Below the pieces are notes generated by a model, which searched no databases, was not told the origin of the DNA, and saw only the letters and a list, made by a program, of their open reading frames with translations. Made by a program: the position numbers and the translations under genes. DNA of 64,000 nt from contig NZ_JBHTCO010000020.1 in NCBI RefSeq assembly GCF_042665295.1, positions 124,001 through 188,000 of the forward strand. The letters are read 5' to 3'. Numbering within the stretch: the first letter of the stretch is position 1; every line of letters starts with the position of its first letter. Shown piece after piece: positions 33,663 to 40,575 of this stretch. The DNA comes from Scopulibacillus_A cellulosilyticus. Lineage in GTDB: Bacteria > Bacillota > Bacilli > Bacillales > Sporolactobacillaceae.

Positions 33663-33741
33663 GTTTTTAAAGGAGAGCGATGATTATTCTTATTTGGAAA
33701 AATTATTTTAAATGTCGTAACGGATAAATATTGTCCTGCCT

Positions 33742-34497
33742 TTAAGAAGACCGGCTAACTTTAGAGTAGCCCATTGAAGCGCTTGGATGTACGGGTCTAG
33801 GAATTTGATTCGAACGAGTGAAAATTGTTGGTCCGGTTTGTCCGCCCATGCTCCCCGAGCGATGGGATCTTCTTCTATTTCTTGAAGTCCTGGTCCGTTT
33901 GCTGGAAGTGCCAGGTTCGCAAGAAGTTTCCCATGGCTCATTGTACATATATAATTCAGTTCCGGCTGTTTTTGCTATTTCAACAGCATCCATGACCTCG
34001 TTTTGGCTACTATTATTACGGCTTCTCCGATTAGACCTTCCATTTGATTGTCCGCTTGACCCGGAATCCTTTTTCTGGTCTGATACATGACTAATACTCT
34101 TTATATGGTAGATGGATACAAATAAAACTTCATCATTCGTTGTTACTTCAATATAATGATCAAAGGCTCTATTCAGTACACCTTCAACACTTTCCGGTCC
34201 CCCGCGGTTAATTCTTATTTTTTTATACGTTAAGGCACTTAAAATATCGTTAAAAGATTCACCTTCAATATAATTTGCATTTCCTGATGATAACGAGGCA
34301 TTTTTTGAATTTACTGTAACACCTCTTACATGCCTTAATTGATAATATATGACACCATCTTTTTCTGAATCAATGGCAAGATGATCCGAGCTTACTGTCA
34401 ACAACTCACCAGTTTTTGATTCTGGTCCCCCCATGTTAATTTTCACATTATTTCCAATTAATTTCGAAATCATTTCAATTGAAGATTGATTAAACAT
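33742..34497 (-). CDS. cotB: CotB, outer spore coat protein
   Basis: 251 residues. The N-terminal part has two copies of the CotB module, each with K-I-[NR]-x-G-G-P-E-S (about 20-70 and 90-140). A Ser/Arg/Asn-rich, low-complexity C-terminal half follows (SGSSGQSNGRSNRRSRNNSS, then SSKRTRTSRNRRRSHRSGS), which is the type of region CotH phosphorylates. It converges on cotH. GAGGAGG lies about 11 bases before the ATG, a somewhat long spacing. Confidence 0.88.
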   Translation of the reverse strand: MFNQSSIEMISKLIGNNVKINMGGPESKTGELLTVSSDHLAIDSEKDGVIYYQLRHVRGVTVNSKNASLSSGNANYIEGESFNDILSALTYKKIRINRGGPESVEGVLNRAFDHYIEVTTNDEVLFVSIYHIKSISHVSDQKKDSGSSGQSNGRSNRRSRNNSSQNEVMDAVEIAKTAGTELYMYNEPWETSCEPGTSSKRTRTSRNRRRSHRSGSMGGQTGPTIFTRSNQIPRPVHPSASMGYSKVSRSS

Positions 34498-34886
34498 ATT
34501 AACATGTTCCTCCTCTTTAGCAATTTATCAACTGATGTAATGGCATTATATGTGTCACTGCAAGACAAAGATATAGTTATATTAATTATATCTCTTAAAA
34601 TTAGTCATTTTTACTAATGGTAGATTAATGTCTATTTATCTTGCCTGCCCCACAGTTCCATTCTGTTGAATAACTGCAGATTTTTATTAAAAATTGGGTG
34701 ATTATTTGTATATTCGTCTTTTATGGATATCTATCATGTAAAGACAATCGTATATATTTAAAAGAGTTGGTTTTATGTTTATTTCCTTCTTACTAGAGTT
34801 GAATAAGATAAAGTAGCTTTAAAACACGGACGAGGGTGTTTATCTTATAGACATTATTTAAATACAGGAAGAAGGAACGGAGACGG
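34498..34886. promoter_or_regulatory. Intergenic region with two inverted repeats, cotB to the transporter gene
   Basis: No gene seen. A 30-base imperfect palindrome bounded by GTCTTT/AAAGAC (34716-34745) could be an operator. A bulged hairpin at 34803-34848 has outer stem ATAAGAT/ATCTTAT, inner stem AAACAC/GTGTTT, a 12-base one-sided bulge and loop GGACGAGG. It lies about 40 bases before the transporter start and may be leader RNA structure. I recognise no known riboswitch. Confidence 0.45.
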
Positions 34887-36242
34887 ATGACTATTGAAAT
34901 CACCATAACTGTATTTGTTTTCATAGTGACGATGCTTGTTATTTTTTGGAGGCCAAAGGGTATTAATGAAGCTTGGCCAGCGGCAATTGGTGCAATCATT
35001 ATCGTGTTAACAGGCACGGTTACGAGTGCTAATATGATAGATATTATTGATAAAATCGGCGGTGCGGCTATAACCATTATTGCCACGATTGTCATGGCAG
35101 TTATACTGGAAAGCTTCGGCTTTTTTCATTGGTCGGCTGTACGGCTTGTCAATCTATCCAAAGGTTCAGGTTATCGTCTATATTGGTATATCCAGCTGTT
35201 TTGTTTTTTAATGACCCTTTTATTTAACAGCGATGGCAGCATATTGATTACAACACCGATTTTAATCCTTGTTTTAAAAAATCTTCAATTAAAACCTCAT
35301 CAGCAAATTCCTTATCTGTTAAGCGGGGCCATTACCGCAACAGCTTCAAGTGCACCGATTGGCGTAAGCAACATCGTGAATTTAATCGCTCTGAATATTG
35401 TTCATATGACCCTTTATATGCATACTGCGATGATATTTGTACCAGCATCACTGGGATTAGCCTTTATGTCCTTGCTCATGTACAAACTATTAAAGAAACA
35501 ACTGCCTAAGGAATTACCCAATTTAGTGATTGACTTGGAGGAAGGATTTTTCACAAAACATTTTCACCCGTTAAAAGGAAAGATTTCAGTTGAAACAAAA
35601 CATCAACGTACAACATTTATGTTAAAGATATTATTGTTTGTCTTTATCATGCGCTGCTCACTTTTTTTAGCTTCTTATCTTTCTATCTCAATCCAGCTTG
35701 TAGCTGTTCTCGGATCACTTATTTTACTCATTTGGAGATGGTATTATTTTCGAACCAATCCCATTGATATTTTAAAGAAAACTCCTTGGCAAATTTTCAT
35801 TTTTTCCTTTTCTATGTACGTTATCATTTATGGCCTCCATAACATTGGACTAACAGAACTGCTTATAAAAGTATGTGAACCTATTGTAAGTCAGGGATTG
35901 TTATATGCAACCTTTATCATGGGGGGGCTAATCACTGTCTTATCTAACTTGTTTAATAATCATCCAGCTTTGATGATTGGAACAATGACTTTAACAGAAA
36001 TGGGGCTGGATCCGATTACCTTAAAAACTATATATCTTGCAAATATTATTGGCAGTGACATCGGATCTTTGTTATTGCCTATTGGTACACTAGCCTCCCT
36101 GATGTGGATGCATATCCTTAAGAAACATAAGATAAATGTCAACTGGAAGGATTATATGAATGTGACGTTTATTGTCATTCCATTAACAGTCATAGTGACG
36201 CTGCTATTATTATTTTCATGGATCCAGCTTATTTTCAATTAA
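34887..36242 (+). CDS. ArsB-type anion transporter
   Basis: A 451-residue membrane protein of the ion-transporter (ArsB/NhaD/CitM-like) superfamily, with about 11 hydrophobic segments. It has the two-fold family features: FNSDGSILITTPI in the first half and SNLFNNHPALMIG followed by NIIGSDIGSLLLPIGTLASLMW in the second. Length and motifs fit arsenite exporters (ArsB), but no arsR or arsC gene is adjacent, so the substrate is unproven. Start: AAGGAACGGAG upstream of the ATG. Confidence 0.75.
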   Translation: MTIEITITVFVFIVTMLVIFWRPKGINEAWPAAIGAIIIVLTGTVTSANMIDIIDKIGGAAITIIATIVMAVILESFGFFHWSAVRLVNLSKGSGYRLYWYIQLFCFLMTLLFNSDGSILITTPILILVLKNLQLKPHQQIPYLLSGAITATASSAPIGVSNIVNLIALNIVHMTLYMHTAMIFVPASLGLAFMSLLMYKLLKKQLPKELPNLVIDLEEGFFTKHFHPLKGKISVETKHQRTTFMLKILLFVFIMRCSLFLASYLSISIQLVAVLGSLILLIWRWYYFRTNPIDILKKTPWQIFIFSFSMYVIIYGLHNIGLTELLIKVCEPIVSQGLLYATFIMGGLITVLSNLFNNHPALMIGTMTLTEMGLDPITLKTIYLANIIGSDIGSLLLPIGTLASLMWMHILKKHKINVNWKDYMNVTFIVIPLTVIVTLLLLFSWIQLIFN

Positions 36243-36338
36243 AAGATGTATGATGTATGTGCCAAATAAGTTCATTTATAAATTAAAAACACTATATATA
36301 TTAGTAAAGACTTTTTTAATATTTGGGGAGGGGTCGTT

Positions 36339-37004
36339 TTGGATAACATTAAGAAATTGTTGAATCAGCAAATTGAAATAGAAATTACGGGAAAAACTTT
36401 TTTTCAAGGTTTACTTATAGATATAGGTAATGACATACTTGTGCTGTATGATGGGGAAAAGTTTTATTATATTCCTTTATTACATGTCCATCGCATTCAG
36501 CTGGATAATCAAACTGATCAGGAAATAAATCAGCCTGAGGAGCTATTATTAATGCAGGAAGATGAATCTATCTCTTATCGGACTGTTTTACAAAATGCCA
36601 AAGGCGTTTTCAGTGAAATATATGTGACAGGTGATTGGTCTTTACATGGGTATGTCACAAATGTGTTAAGTGATTATTTTGTTTTTTACTCGCCAGTCTA
36701 TAAGACAATGTTAATGTCTTTGCACCATTTAAAATGGTTAACCCCTTACCATAAAAATATAACCCCCTATACATTAAGTAAAGAAGCATTGCCCGTAAAT
36801 CCTTCCTCTATTCCCTTACGTCGCTTTCTAGAAGATGAATTAAAAAGATTTGAGGGAAAACTGGTCGTATTTGATATAGGAGAAAACCCGCTAAAGATAG
36901 GGTTATTAAAAAAGATAGAAAATAAATTCATCGAGTTAGTGACGGCTAATGGCGAGACACATTACTTTACACTTAATCATATTAAGTCTATACATGTTCC
37001 TTAA
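36339..37004 (+). CDS. CotB-like protein with three domain repeats and no Ser-rich tail
   Basis: 221 residues, TTG start behind GGGGAGGGG. Three similar beta-rich segments of about 50 residues (about 4-55, 84-135 and 168-221). Each ends in an aromatic-PL/SL-H-[HIV]-x-x-[IL] step (YYIPLLHVHRI, MLMSLHHLKWL, YFTLNHIKSI). The same step ends both CotB modules (YYQLRHVRGV, FVSIYHIKSI). I infer a diverged CotB-family protein, probably a spore protein. Unlike CotB it lacks the GGPES motif and the basic Ser-rich tail. Confidence 0.6.
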   Translation: MDNIKKLLNQQIEIEITGKTFFQGLLIDIGNDILVLYDGEKFYYIPLLHVHRIQLDNQTDQEINQPEELLLMQEDESISYRTVLQNAKGVFSEIYVTGDWSLHGYVTNVLSDYFVFYSPVYKTMLMSLHHLKWLTPYHKNITPYTLSKEALPVNPSSIPLRRFLEDELKRFEGKLVVFDIGENPLKIGLLKKIENKFIELVTANGETHYFTLNHIKSIHVP

Positions 37005-37012
37005 ATAAGAAA

Positions 37013-37041
37013 GTGTGGAGAAAATAATAAATTCTCCACAC
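37013..37041. terminator. Bidirectional terminator between the CotB-like gene and licH
   Basis: GTGTGGAGAA and TTCTCCACAC form a perfect 10-base stem between convergent genes. Confidence 0.75.
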
Positions 37042-37051
37042 AATCACCTAA

Positions 37052-38386
37052 CTATTTTGCATCGGCTGACTCCAGGCACTTAAATTGCGGTAAGTAATCT
37101 TTATGAGCTTCAAGCATTTCGTCAAGAATTTGTTTGGCAATCGCATCAGATGGCACTAACGGATTGATGGTCATGGCTAATAGCGCTTTGTGATAATCAC
37201 CGGTAACAGCCGCTTCAGCCGCGGTACGTTCAAATGATTTTATTTGTTGTACCAGGCCGCGGACCGGCACTGGAAGGTTTCCAACAGCAATAGGTTTAGG
37301 GCCTTCTTTTGTAATGACACAATTGACTTCTACAGCGGAATCTTCCGGGATGCCGCTAATAGCCCCATTGTTTCTTACATTTACCGTTTGGATGTCACGT
37401 TTGTCATTATAAATGGAATAAATAAGATTACATGCCGCATCACTGTAATAGGCGCCGCCGCGTTTTTCTAATTGGGGCGGTTTAACATCTAAATTCGGGT
37501 CTTTATACAACTCAAACAATTCCGCTTCAAGCTTCTTAACAACTTCTGCCCTTGTGCCATTCTTCTTATAAGCTTCCACTTGATCTTCTAACATAACACT
37601 CGTTTGGTAATAATAGCGATGATATGGGCATGGCAAGAAGCCAAGCGCTCTAATAAATTCAGGTTCCCACTGGAAATCAGGAATGTTTTTCACCGTTTCA
37701 GTCTGTTCACCCGAAGTCATTTTATCTATGACTTTATCTGTTACTTTGATACCATCAACATAGACATTTAACCCAAACACCATATGATTCAATCCTGCAA
37801 AGTCAATATGAACGCGGTCAACGTTGATATTTAACAGCTCTGCAACATTCATTCTCATCCCAATTGGCAAATTACAAAGCCCGACCACTTTTCTTATATT
37901 ACTGTAGCGTAAAACCGCTTCGGTGTTGAGACCGGCCGGATTCGAAAAATTGATAAGCCATGCATCAGGGCATAATTCTTCAATATCTTTACAAATATCA
38001 AGAATGACCGGCACTGTCCGTAATGCTTTAAACAATCCGCCTGGACCATTGGTTTCTTGCCCGATCACACCAAACTTTAGTGGAATTCTTTCATCTTTTG
38101 CCCTAGCATCAAGTAAACCAACCCTGATTTGCGTCGTGACAAAATCCGCATCCTTTAATGCTTCTCTTCTATTTAATGTCAAGTGAATAGCCATGGGCAC
38201 ACCGGCCTTTTCAACCATCCTCCTAGCCAGCTCTCCGACGATCTCTAATTTTTCCTTACCATCAGGAATGTCGACAAGCCAAAGTTCACGAATCGGCAGT
38301 TCCTTGTATCTTTTGATAAAACCCTCGACAAGCTCAGGAGTATAACTGGACCCGCCGCCGATGGTTACTATTTTAAGGCCTTTCAT
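37052..38386 (-). CDS. licH: LicH, 6-phospho-beta-glucosidase (GH4)
   Basis: Splits phosphorylated beta-glucosides (for example cellobiose-6-phosphate) brought in by the PTS below. 444 residues, glycoside hydrolase family 4, NAD- and metal-dependent: Rossmann motif VTIGGGSSYTPEL near the start, INFSNPAG, then VVGLCNLPIG with the metal-ligand Cys, and GLNHMVFG. Overlaps licA by 4 bases. Last gene of licBCAH. Confidence 0.93.
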   Translation of the reverse strand: MKGLKIVTIGGGSSYTPELVEGFIKRYKELPIRELWLVDIPDGKEKLEIVGELARRMVEKAGVPMAIHLTLNRREALKDADFVTTQIRVGLLDARAKDERIPLKFGVIGQETNGPGGLFKALRTVPVILDICKDIEELCPDAWLINFSNPAGLNTEAVLRYSNIRKVVGLCNLPIGMRMNVAELLNINVDRVHIDFAGLNHMVFGLNVYVDGIKVTDKVIDKMTSGEQTETVKNIPDFQWEPEFIRALGFLPCPYHRYYYQTSVMLEDQVEAYKKNGTRAEVVKKLEAELFELYKDPNLDVKPPQLEKRGGAYYSDAACNLIYSIYNDKRDIQTVNVRNNGAISGIPEDSAVEVNCVITKEGPKPIAVGNLPVPVRGLVQQIKSFERTAAEAAVTGDYHKALLAMTINPLVPSDAIAKQILDEMLEAHKDYLPQFKCLESADAK

Positions 38387-38709
38387 AACTTCACTCCTCC
38401 AGATATAAAGAGCTTTTCATAAAGTTCAACAAATTCCTTTGCAAAGTCTTGTATCGTTAATGCATTCATTAAATGATCTTGAGCATGAACAAGAAGGAGA
38501 GAAACATCCGTTTTTTCACCTTCAGCTTCTTTCTGAATAAGCGACGTTTGTGTCTTATGCGCTTCAGAAATTTCCTCTGAAGCTTTCTTTAATTTTTCCC
38601 TTGCTTCATCGAAATTGCCGTTCTTAGCAAGCGATACAGCTTCCATTGCCAAGCTGCGGGCGTTTCCGCCATGTAAAATGATATGAAAAATAATTTCTTC
38701 TGACGTCAT
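38383..38709 (-). CDS. licA: PTS lactose/cellobiose-type EIIA
   Basis: Phosphocarrier of the lactose/cellobiose PTS family, 108 residues, helical. The phosphorylated His is in LLLVHAQDHLMNALTIQ (about residue 76). It passes phosphate from HPr to EIIB. It lies between licC and licH, the usual order. Confidence 0.92.
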   Translation of the reverse strand: MTSEEIIFHIILHGGNARSLAMEAVSLAKNGNFDEAREKLKKASEEISEAHKTQTSLIQKEAEGEKTDVSLLLVHAQDHLMNALTIQDFAKEFVELYEKLFISGGVKL

Positions 38710-38749
38710 GATGAATTTCTCCCCTTTTCACCGTCTGATCACAAGCAAA

Positions 38750-40105
38750 CTAAACATTAACAGAACGATCAATTGGCGTATCTGCCTGTTGCGCTTTATG
38801 TTCTTCTTGAAACTTTTGCTTATCATAAAGCCGTAAAAATGGATAGTAAATCAAAATTGAAATAATAAGATTAATGATCTGAATGACACCGCCGGATATC
38901 TTACCTGTTGCCAAGAAACCGCTGATCCCTAAGGGGGTTGTCCAAGGTATCAAGACACCGCTTGGCTTGGCAACAAGACCAATAGCCATTGAAAAATAAG
39001 TGATTAAAACAATAACAATAGGTGTAAGGATAAACGGGATCATCATGACTGGATTCATAACTATTGGCGTCCCGAAAATCGTCGGTTCGTTAATATTAAA
39101 AAAACTCGGAGCAACAGCAATTTTACCTAATTGCTTCATCTGTTTGCTTCTTGCTCTAAAAATCATTAACAGCACAAGGCCAAACGTCAAACCCGATCCT
39201 CCAGCCTCTATCCAAATACTTAAAAAAGGCGAACAAATAATATTTGGCAAGTCAGCATGATGGTTTGCCATATACACTTGTCTGTTCTGATCCATTAGCG
39301 CAAGCCAAATTGGCGACATCAAACTGTCAACAATAATTGCATCACCATGCAGCCCAAAACACCATAACAATTGAATCGCAAGGACAGCGATCAGCATCCC
39401 CCATAGACTGCCGCCCAGGAAACTCAGCGGTGTTGTAATAATCTTATCAATCAGATGATGGAGATCTTGCATCGATGTTGCTTCCAATATAAGCCTGACA
39501 ATCCATACAACCGTTAATACAACAAAGGCGGGTACTAATGCTGTGAAAGACTTTGAAACCGCCGGCGGCACGCCTTGAGGCATTTTAACAACAATGTTCT
39601 TCTGAATGATTTTTCTGTAAACTTCCGTTGAAAACAAGGCGACAATCATGGCAACAAACAGCCCTTGACTGCCCATTAGCGCAACGGGTATAACACCGGG
39701 TACTTCAAGCGCCTTCTTTGCGCCTTCAGGTGTAAACATAAGGACTTGAGGTGTTGAAAGTATAAAAGCGGATAAGGCGATAGCTCCCGAAGACAATGCA
39801 TCAACCTTATATCTTTCCGCCAGGCGATAACCGATACCGAAACAGACAATGATCGACATAATACTAAAGGTGGCATCGATTGGATAACTAAATTTCTTGG
39901 ACCATGTATCCCCAAAGATACTTGCCATAAAGTGACTAAATCCGGGTATTGGCAAGTTGGCAATTATCAAAAATACAGATCCAACAATGATTAAAGGCAT
40001 TGCTAAAATAATACCGTCCCGGATTGACTGAAGATGTTTTTGCCCTTGAATTTTGCCCGCTATTGGAAGCATATATTTTTCTAAAAAACCCATCATAGCA
40101 TTCAT
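38750..40105 (-). CDS. licC: PTS cellobiose-type EIIC permease
   Basis: The membrane channel of the beta-glucoside PTS, 451 residues, about 8-10 membrane helices. The conserved FNINEPTIFGTPIVMNPVM segment of the cellobiose EIIC family is present around 335-353. A second hallmark is LLWCFGLHGD. Starts 15 bases after licB. Confidence 0.93.
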   Translation of the reverse strand: MNAMMGFLEKYMLPIAGKIQGQKHLQSIRDGIILAMPLIIVGSVFLIIANLPIPGFSHFMASIFGDTWSKKFSYPIDATFSIMSIIVCFGIGYRLAERYKVDALSSGAIALSAFILSTPQVLMFTPEGAKKALEVPGVIPVALMGSQGLFVAMIVALFSTEVYRKIIQKNIVVKMPQGVPPAVSKSFTALVPAFVVLTVVWIVRLILEATSMQDLHHLIDKIITTPLSFLGGSLWGMLIAVLAIQLLWCFGLHGDAIIVDSLMSPIWLALMDQNRQVYMANHHADLPNIICSPFLSIWIEAGGSGLTFGLVLLMIFRARSKQMKQLGKIAVAPSFFNINEPTIFGTPIVMNPVMMIPFILTPIVIVLITYFSMAIGLVAKPSGVLIPWTTPLGISGFLATGKISGGVIQIINLIISILIYYPFLRLYDKQKFQEEHKAQQADTPIDRSVNV

Positions 40106-40120
40106 TGGGAGACATACCTC

Positions 40121-40423
40121 CTATTTTTGAAAGCTTAAAGCATGTTCAAGAACATTTTTTCCATTAACCATGCCATAATCTGCAGGATTGATGACATCGA
40201 TAGGAATATCCCTTTCTTCGGCTAACTTTGTAAATTCAGCCAACTTATAACGGACTTGCGGACCTAATAATAGGATATCGGCATCATCAATGTGCTGTTT
40301 AACTTCACTTAGACCTACAGCAGATATATTAGTTTCCAACCCCTTTTCCTCAGCCGCCTGTTGCATTTTAGTGACTAATAGACTTGTTGACATACCGCCC
40401 GCACAGCATAATAAAATATTCAT
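40121..40423 (-). CDS. licB: PTS cellobiose-type EIIB
   Basis: Cytoplasmic EIIB, 100 residues from ATG 40423, which has GAGGAGG eight bases upstream; a longer reading has no ribosome site. The phosphorylated Cys is in ILLCCAGGMSTSLL (about 7), and GPQVRY is typical of the family. First gene of the operon, directly after the sigma-54 promoter and a cre site. Confidence 0.93.
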   Translation of the reverse strand: MNILLCCAGGMSTSLLVTKMQQAAEEKGLETNISAVGLSEVKQHIDDADILLLGPQVRYKLAEFTKLAEERDIPIDVINPADYGMVNGKNVLEHALSFQK

Positions 40424-40447
40424 TTTAAATCCTCCTCGTAAGTTTTT

Positions 40448-40461
40448 AGTAAGCGCTCTCA
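40448..40461 (-). promoter_or_regulatory. cre site in the lic leader
   Basis: On the minus strand TGAGAGCGCTTACT, close to the palindromic CcpA consensus TGAAAGCGCTTWCA. It lies between the promoter and licB, where bound CcpA would block transcription when glucose is present. Confidence 0.75.
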
Positions 40462-40470
40462 ATATTATAT

Positions 40471-40488
40471 AAGCAATATCGATGCCAA
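40471..40488 (-). promoter_or_regulatory. Sigma-54 (-24/-12) promoter of licBCAH
   Basis: On the minus strand TTGGCATCGATATTGCTT: TGGCA and TTGC with exactly 12 bases between the GG and GC doublets. It matches the SigL consensus TGGCACNNNNNTTGC except for one base. The adjacent upstream gene encodes a sigma-54 activator. Confidence 0.85.
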
Positions 40489-40525
40489 CATATCAAACAC
40501 TGGTTTAATCACATTTATTTTTAGC

Positions 40526-40575
40526 AGTGTGTTAATTTTTGAATAGTGTGTCATTAGAATAAGTTTAGAGTGTTT
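40526..40575 (-). promoter_or_regulatory. Repeated AGTGTGT boxes upstream of the sigma-54 promoter
   Basis: Three direct repeats on the plus strand: AGTGTGT at 40526 and 40545, and AGTGTTT at 40569 (reaching the regulator stop codon), spaced 19 and 24 bases. They lie 40-90 bases ahead of the promoter, the normal place for an enhancer site of a LevR-type activator. Confidence 0.5.

Noticed and set aside
34803..34848. Guanidine or other known riboswitch ahead of the ArsB-type gene
   Set aside because: The loop contains ACGA but the stems do not fit the guanidine-II pattern; no other known class matches by eye.
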